Program-made: the position numbers and the translations under genes
From: Amycolatopsis sulphurea
GTDB taxonomy: Bacteria; Actinomycetota; Actinomycetes; Mycobacteriales; Pseudonocardiaceae
NCBI RefSeq assembly: GCF_002564045.1
Contig: NZ_PDJK01000002.1
Coordinates: 558,001 to 622,000 of the forward strand
Direction of reading: 5' to 3'
Length of the DNA: 64,000 nucleotides
Notes under the pieces: generated by a model
Seen by the model: the letters and a program-made list of their open reading frames with translations, nothing else
What the model was told of the DNA's origin: nothing
Database searches by the model: none
Part shown: piece by piece, positions 1 to 8,122 of the stretch
How the letters are laid out: each line of letters starts with the position of its first letter
Position numbering within the stretch: position 1 is the stretch's first letter

Positions 1-72
1 CACATCGCGGGCGTCGAGCAGTGGCTGCGCACCACCCTCACACCCGGCAAGTCCGCCGCCACGATCTCCTGA
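1..72 (+). CDS. C-terminal end of an unidentified protein (partial)
   Basis: Frame 1 is open from the window edge and ends in TGA at 70-72, giving 23 residues that finish GKSAATIS. The fragment is too short to assign to a family. It converges on the sugar ABC permease gene, whose stop lies 38 bp away. It may belong to the same sugar-catabolic locus, but nothing in the sequence proves that. Confidence 0.4.
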   Translation, partial: HIAGVEQWLRTTLTPGKSAATIS

Positions 73-109
73 ACGCGCGAAGGTCGGATGTTCACCGGAG
101 CGCCGTCGG

Positions 110-1114
110 TCAGGTTTGCGGTTTTCCTCCGGCGTAACGGCTGATGATCAGCGCGATCAGGATGATGCCGCCGTAGATCGCCTTCAGCCACTCCGCGGGG
201 ACCTGCGCGATCCGCAGCAGGCTGTCCACCGACTGCAGCAGCAGGACCCCGGTCAGCGCGCCGACCAGGGTGCCCTTGCCGCCGTCTAGCGAAACCCCGC
301 CGATCACGGCCGCGGCGAACACCTGCAGGATCAGCCCGTCGCCCTGATCCGCGCCGAGCGCCCCGACGTAGCCGGTGTAGGCCAGCCCGCCGAGTGCGGC
401 CAGGATTCCGGCCACCACGAACACAAGCCAGGAGATCCGGTCGACCCGGATCCCCGCGGCACGCGCCGCCTCCGGGTTGCCGCCGATCGCGTACAGCGCC
501 CGGCCCGTCCGGTGGTAGCGCAGACCGAGCCCGAACAGTGCGAACAGCGCCGCGGCCAGCCACACCGACATCGGCAGCCCGGCGAACGTGGTGGTCGCGA
601 GGACGGTGAACGCGTCCAGCCGATCGAACAGAGTCTTGCCGCCGGTGGCGCCGATCTGCGTACCGCGCAGCACGGTGAGCATCGCCAGCGTCACGATGAA
701 CGCGTTGAGCTTCAGCTTCACGATCAGGAAACCGTTCACGAAGCCGATCAGCGCGCCGGCCGCCGGGATCGCGAGCAGCCCGAGCGCAGCAGGCCATCCG
801 GTGCCGAAACCGGACGATGCGGCCGGGACCACCAGCATCGCGCCGATCGCCGGGGCGATGCCCATGGTCGATTCGAGCGACAGGTCGAACTTCCCGGTCA
901 GCAGCACCAGGGACTCACCCAGCACCACCAGGGACAACGCGGCCGCCGCGGACAGGATACTCAGCACGTTGTCGAAGCTGAGGAACGTGTCGCTGATCAA
1001 CCCGCCGATCACGAACACGACCACCAGCGCGGGCAGCAGCGCCAGCTCACGCAGCCACCTCACCTGCCGCCGCACGGACACCGCCGTCCGAGGGCTGGTC
1101 AGCACGTCAGTCAT
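110..1114 (-). CDS. Sugar ABC transporter permease (RbsC-like)
   Basis: The 334-residue protein is a very hydrophobic inner-membrane permease of the BPD_transp_2/RbsC family, which imports pentoses and deoxy-sugars. I see about eight to ten membrane segments, starting with one near residues 25-48, and the family-typical C-terminal stretch with GGVSLDGGKGT. I chose the ATG at 1112-1114. It overlaps the end of the upstream ATPase gene by 8 bp, as expected in this operon type. A longer open frame reaching 1231 only runs into the ATPase gene. The operon also holds an ATPase, a lipoprotein and L-fuconate dehydratase, so L-fucose or a related deoxy-sugar is the inferred substrate. Confidence 0.9.
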   Translation of the reverse strand: MTDVLTSPRTAVSVRRQVRWLRELALLPALVVVFVIGGLISDTFLSFDNVLSILSAAAALSLVVLGESLVLLTGKFDLSLESTMGIAPAIGAMLVVPAASSGFGTGWPAALGLLAIPAAGALIGFVNGFLIVKLKLNAFIVTLAMLTVLRGTQIGATGGKTLFDRLDAFTVLATTTFAGLPMSVWLAAALFALFGLGLRYHRTGRALYAIGGNPEAARAAGIRVDRISWLVFVVAGILAALGGLAYTGYVGALGADQGDGLILQVFAAAVIGGVSLDGGKGTLVGALTGVLLLQSVDSLLRIAQVPAEWLKAIYGGIILIALIISRYAGGKPQT

Positions 1115-2600
1115 GGCGCCCGGCTCCTTCGATCCCGGCCACCAGGTCCCCATCCGACCAGCCGGCCCGATGCTCGGCCACGAGGGCGCCGCCGCGCAGC
1201 ACCAGCACGCGGTCGGCCCGGCGCAGATCATCCAGCTCGTCGCTCACCAGCAGCACCGCCTTCCCCTCGGCCCGCACCCGGTCGACGACCGCGAGCAGCG
1301 CCTCCTTCGATTTCACGTCCACGCCCGCGGTGGGGTTGATCAGCACCACCACGCGTGGATCACGCTCCAGCGCACGGGCGAGCACGACCTTCTGCTGATT
1401 GCCACCGGACAGATCGGACACCGGTTGCTCCGGTCCGGTAGCGACGATGCCGTAGTCCGACAGCGCACGAGCGCCGCGCGCCCGGCGTGCCCTCGGCGTC
1501 GCGATCCCGCAGCGGCCCATCCGGTCGAGCACGGACAGCGTGGCGTTGTCCGTGATCGAATGGGCGAGCACGAGCCCTTGATGGTGCCGATCACGAGGCA
1601 CACAGCCGATCCCTGCCTCCAAAGCTGCGGCGATATCGCCGGGTGGCAAGGGTTTTCCTTCCACCGCAACGGTTCCTGCTGTGGACGCCCGCAGCCCGTA
1701 CACCGTCTCGGCGACCTGGTGCTTGCCGCTCGCGTTGCTGCCCGCCAGTCCGACCACCTCGCCGCGACGGACCCGTAAGGACACGTCGCGGAAGCCGTCG
1801 CCGGAAAGCGCGGTGACGGTGAGTACTTCCCCTGCGTCGGCGGCCGGCGGGGCGTGGGTGACGACGGCCGGGAGCCCGTCCTGTTCGCCGGTCATCGCGT
1901 CGACCAGTTCGGCCCGGCCGACCTTCCCGACCGGCGCGGTCAGCACGTGCCGGGCGTCGCGCAGCACGGTGACCGCCTGGCACACCTCGTAAACCTCGTG
2001 CAGGTGATGCGAAATGAACAGGAACGTGACCCCGCTCTGCTGCATCTGCCGCATACGCGCGAAGAGCCGCTCGATCGCCTGGCTGTCCAGCTGCGCGGTC
2101 GGCTCGTCGAGTACGATGAACCGCGCGCCACGGCTGAGCGCCCTGGCGATCTCCACGAACTGACGGTCCTCTATGGACAGTTCGCCTGCCGGGGCGTCCA
2201 CGGCCACCCGCACGTCCCAGGAATCGAGCAGCTCGCGAGCCTGCCTGCGCAGCTTCTTCCAGCCGATCAACCCGCCGCGGGCCGGCCGGTTGAGGAACAG
2301 GTTCTCCGCGACGCTCAGCTGCGGCACCACCATAGCGTGCTGGTACACGCACGCCACGCGCGCCTGCCATGCGTCCTTTTTGGACAACGTCGGAGCAGGT
2401 TCACCGGCAAAGGAAACGCTGCCGCTGTCCGTTGCAGACAGTCCGGTGAGGATGGACACCAAAGTGGACTTGCCCGCCCCGTTCCGGCCGAGGAGGGCAT
2501 GGGATTCGCCGGGTTGCACGGTGAGGCTGACGTCGTGCAGGGCGACCGTCGGCCCGTAACGCTTGCCGACGCCCACCGCTTGCACCACCGGCGCGCTCAC
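1107..2600 (-). CDS. Sugar ABC transporter ATP-binding protein, two ABC domains (RbsA-like)
   Basis: This 497-residue protein carries two tandem ABC domains, the layout of RbsA/MglA ATPases that energise sugar import. The N-terminal domain has a good Walker A, GRNGAGKST, at residues 38-46. The C-terminal domain has GSNASGKH in place of Walker A, a good signature LSGGNQQKV, and INPTAGVD where LDEPTxGVD is usual. Its Walker B acidic residues are therefore missing and it probably hydrolyses little ATP. The GTG start overlaps the binding-protein stop by 4 bp, and the 3' end overlaps the permease start by 8 bp, so translation is probably coupled. Confidence 0.92.
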   Translation of the reverse strand: MSAPVVQAVGVGKRYGPTVALHDVSLTVQPGESHALLGRNGAGKSTLVSILTGLSATDSGSVSFAGEPAPTLSKKDAWQARVACVYQHAMVVPQLSVAENLFLNRPARGGLIGWKKLRRQARELLDSWDVRVAVDAPAGELSIEDRQFVEIARALSRGARFIVLDEPTAQLDSQAIERLFARMRQMQQSGVTFLFISHHLHEVYEVCQAVTVLRDARHVLTAPVGKVGRAELVDAMTGEQDGLPAVVTHAPPAADAGEVLTVTALSGDGFRDVSLRVRRGEVVGLAGSNASGKHQVAETVYGLRASTAGTVAVEGKPLPPGDIAAALEAGIGCVPRDRHHQGLVLAHSITDNATLSVLDRMGRCGIATPRARRARGARALSDYGIVATGPEQPVSDLSGGNQQKVVLARALERDPRVVVLINPTAGVDVKSKEALLAVVDRVRAEGKAVLLVSDELDDLRRADRVLVLRGGALVAEHRAGWSDGDLVAGIEGAGRHD

Positions 2601-3628
2601 AGGTTGTTACCCCAAAGCGCCCTGTCGTCCACATTGTCCTTGGTGACCACCGGCGCGGGCAGCTGATCTTCCAGAATTCCCGGACTGATCTCCACAATCT
2701 GCGAACCGTGGTCGGTCGGGCCGGGCTTGAACGTCTCGCCCGCCATCGCCTTCTTGAGCCAGTACATGCCGTACTCGGCGTACGCGTCGGCGGGCTGCGA
2801 AACGGTGGCGTCCAGGTCGCCGCTGCGGATCGCGGCCAGCTCTTGCGGGATGCCGTCGTTGCTGACCGTGACCACATGCCGCGGATCCCCGGCCGGGAAG
2901 AACAGATTCTTACGCTTGAGCGCCTGTTCGGCCGGGGCCAGGTAGACCCCACCGGCCTGCAGGTACACGCCTTTGATATCCGGATTCGCGGTGAGCAGAC
3001 TGTCCAAACCGGACGAAGCCTTGTCCGCCTTCCACTCCGCGGGGATCTCCAGCACCTCGAGCGCCGGATACTTCTGCTTCATGCAGTCACGGAACGAGGC
3101 CGAGCGATCGCGGCCGTTGACGGAGGCGAGATCGCCCATGACCTGCACGACCTTGCCGCTCTTGATCCGCCGGCCGATCGCGTCGCAGGCATTGACGCCG
3201 TAGGCGCGATTGTCCGCGCGCACGACCATGGCCACCTTGCCGCCTTCGGGCGCGACGTCCACCGAAACCACCGGAACGCCCTTGTTGTCCGCCTGTTTCA
3301 ACCCGGCCACCACGGCCGCGGAATCGACCGGCGTGACCACCAGCCCGCGGACACCCTCGGTCAGCAGCGTACCGATATCGGTGATCAGTTTGGCCGAATC
3401 GTTATCCGCGTTCACCGCCGGCAACGCGTCGAGCCCCTGCTGCTTCGCCATCCGCGGCACATAGTTGTGATAGGCCTGCCAGAACGGCGAGGTCAGCAGC
3501 GGCACCGTCACGCCGATCCGGCCACCGGTCCCGGATGTGGCCGTCTTGTCCTTTATGGACCCGCATCCGGCGAGCGCCAGCCCGCTCGCGGCCATCGCGG
3601 CAGCCAGCCGGATCACCTTCGTACGCAC
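2597..3628 (-). CDS. Sugar-binding lipoprotein of the ABC importer (periplasmic-binding-protein-like domain, RbsB type)
   Basis: The 343-residue protein is the extracellular substrate receptor of the transporter. It begins with a lipoprotein signal peptide whose lipobox LAGC ends at Cys22. A Peripla_BP_4-type fold follows, with segments such as GVTVPLLTSPFW, VDSAAVVAG and NPDIKGVYL. I place the start at the GTG at 3626-3628 because AAGGAGGA sits just upstream at correct spacing. An open frame reaching 3952 overlaps the dehydratase gene and is not supported. The short gap to the dehydratase implies one operon, read from about 5.1 kb. Confidence 0.92.
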   Translation of the reverse strand: MRTKVIRLAAAMAASGLALAGCGSIKDKTATSGTGGRIGVTVPLLTSPFWQAYHNYVPRMAKQQGLDALPAVNADNDSAKLITDIGTLLTEGVRGLVVTPVDSAAVVAGLKQADNKGVPVVSVDVAPEGGKVAMVVRADNRAYGVNACDAIGRRIKSGKVVQVMGDLASVNGRDRSASFRDCMKQKYPALEVLEIPAEWKADKASSGLDSLLTANPDIKGVYLQAGGVYLAPAEQALKRKNLFFPAGDPRHVVTVSNDGIPQELAAIRSGDLDATVSQPADAYAEYGMYWLKKAMAGETFKPGPTDHGSQIVEISPGILEDQLPAPVVTKDNVDDRALWGNNL

Positions 3629-3683
3629 CGAATCCTCCTTGATGGGGCCAGGTCGAATCCGGTGACCAGGCCGCCGAGTTCCT

Positions 3684-4979
3684 TCACCGATCCGTCCACT
3701 CCGGACCATCCGGAAAGCGGAAACGGCGCAGAGTCGCGTCGTGCATCCGCGCGGAGAATCCGGGTGCGACGGGAGCCAGGTAGCGGCCGTCGCGCACGAC
3801 GGCCGGGTCGGTGAAGTGCTCGTGCAGGTGGTCGACCCATTCGATGGCGCGGTCCTCGTCGTTCCCCGACACTGCCACGAAGTCCAGTAAGGACAGGTGC
3901 CGGACCAGCTCGCAGAGCCCGACCCCGCCCGCGTGCGGGCACACCGGCACACCGAACTTGGCCGCCAGCAGAAGGATCGCGAGGTTCTCGTTCACCCCGC
4001 CGACGCGCGCGGCGTCCAGCTGCAGCACCTTGATCGCGTCGGCCTGCAGTAGTTGTTTGAACACCACACGGTTCTGCACGTGCTCCCCGGTGGCAACGCG
4101 GATCGGCGCGAGCGCCTTCGCGATGGCGGCGTGCCCGAGTACGTCGTCGGGCGAAGTCGGCTCCTCGATCCAGTACGGGTCGAACGGCGCCAGCTCGGTC
4201 ATCCACGAAACCGCGGTGGCCACGTCCCAACGCTGGTTCGCATCGACCGCGATGCCGACCTCCGGGCCGACCGTCTCGCGAACCAGCTTCATCCGCCGTA
4301 CGTCGTCCTCAAGCCTGCCGCCGACCTTCAGCTTGATCATCCCGAAGCCGTCGGCCACAGCCTGCCGGGCCAGCCGCACCAGCTTCGCGTCGGAGTAGCC
4401 GAGCCAGCCGGGCGACGTGCTGTATGCGCGGTAGCCCTCGGCTTCCAGCTTCGCGATCCGTTCTGCCCGGCCCGGTTCCGCTTCACGGAGGATGTCCAGC
4501 GCCTCCTGCTCGGTGAGCGCATCGGACAGGTACCGGAAGTCGACCAGGGAGACCAGCTCTTCCGGAGTCATGCCCGCGGCAAACCGCCACACCGGCAGCT
4601 CCGCACGGCGAGCGGCCAGGTCCCACGCCGCGTTGACCACCGCACCGATCGCCATGTGCGCGACGCCTTTTTCCGGACCCAGCCAGCGAAATTGCGAATC
4701 ACCGACGAGTTCGGCCGACAACGCTCCGAGCCCCTGCGCGTCCTCGGGCACCGCACGGCCGACGACGAGCGGGGCCAGAGCGCGGATGGCCGCGGCCTGA
4801 ACGTCGTTGCCACGCCCGATCGTGAAGGCGAGCCCGTAGCCGTCCGGACCGTCGTCGGTGCGCAGTTCGACGTACGCGGCCGAGTAGTCCGGATCCGGGT
4901 TCATCGCGTCGGAACCGTCCAGCTCCCGCGAAGTCGGGAAGCGGATGTCGTGGACTTCCAGGCCCACGATCTTCGGCAT
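3684..4979 (-). CDS. L-fuconate dehydratase (enolase superfamily)
   Basis: The 431-residue enzyme belongs to the mandelate-racemase branch of the enolase superfamily and looks like FucD/ENOSF1. That enzyme converts L-fuconate to 2-keto-3-deoxy-L-fuconate in the non-phosphorylative L-fucose pathway. The family-typical N-terminal run [19 protein letters not shown] is present. The catalytic KLKVG (Lys216, Lys218) is visible, as are metal ligands in VDAN (Asp247), WIEEP (Glu272) and ATGEH (Glu299), and the general base in CPHAGG (His349). The length is right for the family. It is the first complete gene of the transporter operon and sits behind a palindromic operator. Other acid-sugar dehydratases are possible but less likely. 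Confidence 0.9.
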   Translation of the reverse strand: MPKIVGLEVHDIRFPTSRELDGSDAMNPDPDYSAAYVELRTDDGPDGYGLAFTIGRGNDVQAAAIRALAPLVVGRAVPEDAQGLGALSAELVGDSQFRWLGPEKGVAHMAIGAVVNAAWDLAARRAELPVWRFAAGMTPEELVSLVDFRYLSDALTEQEALDILREAEPGRAERIAKLEAEGYRAYSTSPGWLGYSDAKLVRLARQAVADGFGMIKLKVGGRLEDDVRRMKLVRETVGPEVGIAVDANQRWDVATAVSWMTELAPFDPYWIEEPTSPDDVLGHAAIAKALAPIRVATGEHVQNRVVFKQLLQADAIKVLQLDAARVGGVNENLAILLLAAKFGVPVCPHAGGVGLCELVRHLSLLDFVAVSGNDEDRAIEWVDHLHEHFTDPAVVRDGRYLAPVAPGFSARMHDATLRRFRFPDGPEWTDR

Positions 4980-4980
4980 G

Positions 4981-5067
4981 TCAGGCCCGCCGCAAGGTCA
5001 GCCGGCCGCGACCGTCGATCTCCGGCTCCGCGACGTCGCCGGCCGCCCCGAGGCGCTCGAACCGCAC
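4981..5067 (-). pseudogene. Short leader ORF, possible N-terminal remnant of a FAH-family hydrolase
   Basis: A 28-codon frame begins with GTG at 5065-5067 behind a GAGAGGGG ribosome-binding site. It ends in TGA one base before the dehydratase ATG. The peptide starts MRFERLGAAGDV and ends RLTLRRA. It resembles the first residues of fumarylacetoacetate-hydrolase-family proteins (M-[RK]-[FL]-x-R-x-G-x-x-G...). Members of that family can complete the L-fucose pathway. I infer a deletion remnant that now acts as a translated leader coupling into the dehydratase gene. A simple leader peptide unrelated to FAH is equally compatible. Confidence 0.4.
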
Positions 5068-5097
5068 GGACGTATCCCCTCTCACTCCAGCTTCGCG

Positions 5098-5112
5098 ATA
5101 CATCCGATGTAT
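5098..5112. promoter_or_regulatory. Palindromic operator of GntR/FCD type upstream of the fuconate-dehydratase operon
   Basis: The sequence ATACATCCGATGTAT is a perfect 15-bp palindrome with 7-bp arms. Its form matches operators of FadR/FCD-subfamily GntR repressors that control sugar-acid catabolism. On the minus strand a TATACA hexamer, a plausible -10 element, overlaps one arm, so binding would block the promoter. It lies about 30 bp before the leader start. The cognate regulator is not adjacent in this window; the FCD regulator at 10.0-10.7 kb is a possible but unproven partner. Confidence 0.6.
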
Positions 5113-5240
5113 AGCGGATCACCGTGCGGGAGATCCAGAGTTCTCGGCCTGCTGCCGGACAAATTGATCCGATCCCGAATGGCGGACCCGGCGCCATCCC
5201 CCGTTCAGCGGATTCGCGCTCCCCCACCCGCCCGATCCAC

Positions 5241-6488
5241 TCACCCGCCGAGGTCGGCGAGATTCCCGTCGGCCAGCTGCTCGGCGGTCACGCTGATCCG
5301 CTCATCCACCAAACGCTGCAACGCATCCCCGTCGTCCCACTGGTTCACGTTCATCGCCGCGTGCACCACACCGTCGGAACCCAGCCAGAACGCGGTGAAG
5401 TCGTAGGCCGCCAGATCGCCTCGGACCACGAGCCGGTCGTTCTCCGGATCCGCGAGGCCACGGTATTCGCAGCCGATCGCCGGGCCGCCCTTGTCCGGCT
5501 CGTACTGATCGGTGAAGAAATACGGAGAGTCCAGGTACGGCTCGTTCTCGCCGAAGAGATTGCCCGCGACATGCGTACCCTGCCCACGCGCCGTCGCCCA
5601 GTGCTCGACGCGTACGCGGCGGCCGTAACGGGGATGGAAGTGCGAAGCGATGTCACCGACCGCGTACACATCAGGCGCCGCCGTACGCAGACCCGCGTCG
5701 ACGCCCACCCCACCGTCGTCAGCGATTTCCAGGCCCGCCGCGTGCGCAAGATCGACCCGAGGGGCCGCGCCCACCGCGATCAGCACTACGTCGGCCGGTA
5801 TCTCGTCACCGCTGATCAGCCGTACGCCGGTAGGCTCGGTGTCTCCGGTAATCGCAGCAACGCCCTCACCGAGCCGCCACTGCACACCGTGCTCGGTATG
5901 CAGATTCCGGAAGGCGCCCGCAACTTCGGCGCCGAGTACGTTCGCAAGCGGCAGCTTCTCCGGCGCCACGACAGTGACCTCGGCTCCCTGCGTACGCGCA
6001 GCCGCGGCCGCCTCGGTACCGATCCAGCCCGCGCCGACGATCACCACGCGCTGAGCCTGGGCGAAGGCGGCGCGCAGCTTCAACGAGTCATCGATCGTCC
6101 GAAGCGTGTACAGGCCGGGCAGATCGCCGCCGGGCACGTTCAGCTTCCGCGGCTGCGAACCCGTGGCCAGGACGAGCCTGTCGTACCGGTGCTCGCCGCC
6201 GGCATCGTCGAGGACGAGCCGCGCGCCCAGCTCCAGCCGCGTCGCGGCGACTCCGGACGACAGCTGGATGTCGTGCTCAGCGTAAAATCCTTCGGCACGC
6301 ACCCAGTCGGGCTCGTCGGCGGCGCCGAGCAGCACCCCCTTCGACAGCGGCGGCAGCTCGTAGGGCCGGTGCGATTCCGCGCCGAGCAGCAGCACCTCGC
6401 CGCCGAATCCGCGCTCCCGTATCGCGGCCGCGGCGGATGCCCCCGCCAGGCCGGCTCCGATGACGACGATCTTCCGGAGTTCCGCCAT
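5241..6488 (-). CDS. FAD-dependent NAD(P)H:ferredoxin reductase-like oxidoreductase
   Basis: The 415-residue flavoprotein belongs to the Pyr_redox_2 family with a C-terminal reductase domain, like ferredoxin reductases that feed P450s and dioxygenases. Its FAD-binding GAGLAG motif lies at residues 11-16. A second dinucleotide fold, VVIVGAGWIGTEAAAA, lies in the middle for NAD(P)H, and a TAAPDVYAVGDI FAD motif follows. The ATG at 6486-6488 follows GGAGGGAC. The upstream open frame to 7079 is not coding. No ferredoxin or P450 gene is next door, so the electron acceptor is unknown. Confidence 0.88.
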   Translation of the reverse strand: MAELRKIVVIGAGLAGASAAAAIRERGFGGEVLLLGAESHRPYELPPLSKGVLLGAADEPDWVRAEGFYAEHDIQLSSGVAATRLELGARLVLDDAGGEHRYDRLVLATGSQPRKLNVPGGDLPGLYTLRTIDDSLKLRAAFAQAQRVVIVGAGWIGTEAAAAARTQGAEVTVVAPEKLPLANVLGAEVAGAFRNLHTEHGVQWRLGEGVAAITGDTEPTGVRLISGDEIPADVVLIAVGAAPRVDLAHAAGLEIADDGGVGVDAGLRTAAPDVYAVGDIASHFHPRYGRRVRVEHWATARGQGTHVAGNLFGENEPYLDSPYFFTDQYEPDKGGPAIGCEYRGLADPENDRLVVRGDLAAYDFTAFWLGSDGVVHAAMNVNQWDDGDALQRLVDERISVTAEQLADGNLADLGG

Positions 6489-6681
6489 GTCCGCTTGTCC
6501 CTCCTGGTGCCCGCACCTGCGCCCGGACGCTACTCCCGTCCCCGCTTCGCCACATCTCGCGCGAGCGCGGAATACCCGGCAGTAGGCAATTCGGGTGAAC
6601 CGGCGTAAGAGCCCCCGGCACCCCCGGTCCCACCGCGGCACGAAGGACATGCGAAGCGGTGTGGATCGGAGGGCGAGGGCC

Positions 6682-6924
6682 GTGACTGGGCGGGACGAGC
6701 GGGACGAATGGTCGGTCGGCTGCCGGGATCTGGCGGGCAGGCGCCGGGATCTGACGGTATTCGTAGGTACGGACGACAAGATCGTGCTGGTCGCGCCACC
6801 CGGCGAGGCGGCGGTACTCGGCCCTCTTGAGGTCGGCAGGTTGCGGGCCGCGCTGCGGGACGCCGTGGTGACGATGGCCGCACCGGCACCACGCACCGGG
6901 AACCTGACACCTACCTCCGAGTAG
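6682..6924 (+). CDS. Small conserved hypothetical protein
   Basis: The 80-residue protein has no domain I can name. It contains a compact beta-rich core (GRRRDLTVFVGTDDKIVLV) followed by PPGEAAVLGPLEVGRLRAAL. I take the GTG at 6682 as the start because GGAGGGCGAGG precedes it. ATGs at 6595 and 6649 would extend it with a low-complexity basic stretch. It is divergent from the flavoprotein gene. Small proteins of this look are common in Pseudonocardiaceae genomes, but I cannot give a function. Confidence 0.55.
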   Translation: MTGRDERDEWSVGCRDLAGRRRDLTVFVGTDDKIVLVAPPGEAAVLGPLEVGRLRAALRDAVVTMAAPAPRTGNLTPTSE

Positions 6925-7131
6925 GTGCGGCCCGGCAGACACCTGGCCACGACCACCTGCTTCACGACCGGCGCGACGGGCCTTTCCGGGAAGCGGCCCC
7001 ACGGCGGAAACGACTCCTCCAGCCCACGAATACGCTTGCGCAGCGCGGCATTCTCAAGGCACCGCGGCGGAACCGGCACCGTCCGGTCACCCTCGGCGAT
7101 GCGACGAACGGAACTCCCCGAACGGGGATCG

Positions 7132-7150
7132 CTAGGTTAGCCTTACCTCT
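7132..7150 (+). promoter_or_regulatory. IdeR/DtxR iron box
   Basis: CTAGGTTAGCCTTACCTCT matches the DtxR/IdeR consensus TTAGGTTAGSCTAACCTAA at about 14 of 19 positions and keeps the core AGGTTAG...ACCT. It abuts the GTG start of the siderophore ATPase gene, so iron-bound IdeR would repress that gene. No second box is visible nearby. Confidence 0.75.
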
Positions 7151-7978
7151 GTGGCACAGACGATCGAGGACGCCCCGGCCCGGACCGAGCCGCGGTTGCA
7201 CGCCGAAGAACTGACCCTGGCCTACGACGGGCGCACCGTCGCCGAATCGCTCGGCGTGGTGATCCCGGACAAGTCGTTCACGGTCATCGTCGGCCCCAAC
7301 GCCTGCGGCAAGACCACGCTGCTGCGCGCGCTCTCGCGGATGCTCAAGCCCCGCAAGGGCTCGGTGTTCCTCGACGGCGAGGTGATCTCCAGCTACGGCG
7401 CGAAGGAAGTGGCCCGCCGGCTCGGGCTGCTGCCACAGAGTTCGGTCGCCCCGGACGGCATCACCGTGGCCGATCTGGTCTCCCGCGGCCGGTACCCGCA
7501 CCAGAAGCTGCTGCGCCAGTGGTCCCGCGAGGACGCCGCGGTGGTCACCGAGTCCATGCGCGCCACCGGGGTGGCCGACCTCGCCGAACGCCTCGTCGAC
7601 GAGCTGTCCGGCGGACAGCGCCAGCGCGTGTGGATGGCGATGGCGCTCGCCCAGCAGACCGAACTGCTGCTGCTCGACGAGCCGACCACGTACCTGGACA
7701 TCGCGCACCAGATGGACATCCTCGACCTGTGCGCGGATCTGCACGCGAACCAGGGCCGCACCCTGGTCGCGGTGCTGCACGACCTCAACCACGCCGCCCG
7801 CTACGCCACCCACCTCATCGCCATGCGCGACGGCGAGGTGCTGGCCACCGGGACCCCCGCGGAAGTGGTGACGGAGGAGAACGTGGCCCGCATCTTCGAA
7901 CTCCCGTGCCGGGTGATGGACTGCCCGGAGACCGGGACCCCGCTGGTCATCCCGAAGGCGGACCGGCGCGTGGCCTGA
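7151..7978 (+). CDS. Ferric-siderophore ABC transporter ATP-binding protein (FecE/FepC type)
   Basis: The 275-residue ATPase powers uptake of ferric siderophores. It has Walker A GPNACGKT at residues 48-55, signature LSGGQRQRVWMA, Walker B LLLLDEPTTYLD, and the switch histidine in AVLHDLNHA. These are typical of the FecE/FepC/FhuC group. The GTG start lies directly after the iron box, leaving no room for a Shine-Dalgarno site. This suggests a leaderless transcript. The permease and binding-protein genes are not adjacent, so this is an orphan ATPase working with partners elsewhere. Confidence 0.92.
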   Translation: MAQTIEDAPARTEPRLHAEELTLAYDGRTVAESLGVVIPDKSFTVIVGPNACGKTTLLRALSRMLKPRKGSVFLDGEVISSYGAKEVARRLGLLPQSSVAPDGITVADLVSRGRYPHQKLLRQWSREDAAVVTESMRATGVADLAERLVDELSGGQRQRVWMAMALAQQTELLLLDEPTTYLDIAHQMDILDLCADLHANQGRTLVAVLHDLNHAARYATHLIAMRDGEVLATGTPAEVVTEENVARIFELPCRVMDCPETGTPLVIPKADRRVA

Positions 7979-7988
7979 CCCCCGGTCG

Positions 7989-8117
7989 GTGAAGGACCCC
8001 TTCACGGAATCTGGGTCCAGGGTTCCGGCAAAGTCGGCGTGAGGGGCCGTGCGCAGGCCGCGGAGGTCCGTGAAGGGGGCCCTTCACGGAATCTGGGTCC
8101 GTGAAGGGACCCTTCAC
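7989..8117. repeat. Composite palindromic repeat element, copy 1
   Basis: Three palindromes of the form GTGAAGG(G)ACCCC/CCCTTCAC lie at 7989-8005, 8070-8087 and 8101-8117. Between the first and second is a spacer containing GGCAAAGTCGGCGTGAGGGG and GCGGAGGTCC. The same spacer recurs near 19.3 kb (inverted) and 63.35 kb. The element sits between convergent genes, so its hairpins may also terminate transcription from both sides. Confidence 0.8.
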
Positions 8118-8122
8118 AGCGC

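Noticed and set aside
2708..3814. Long plus-strand frame opposite the sugar-binding protein
   Set aside because: It mirrors the real gene's codon structure (high GC at third positions), has no ribosome-binding site and no recognisable domain. The same holds for most other long antisense frames in the window, for example opposite pyc and ddl.
6925..7079. Minus-strand peptide with ENAALRKRIRGLEE-like coiled coil
   Set aside because: The helical look covers only about 20 residues, the frame runs unbroken into the flavoprotein upstream region and there is no ribosome-binding site. A decayed fragment is possible but not supported.
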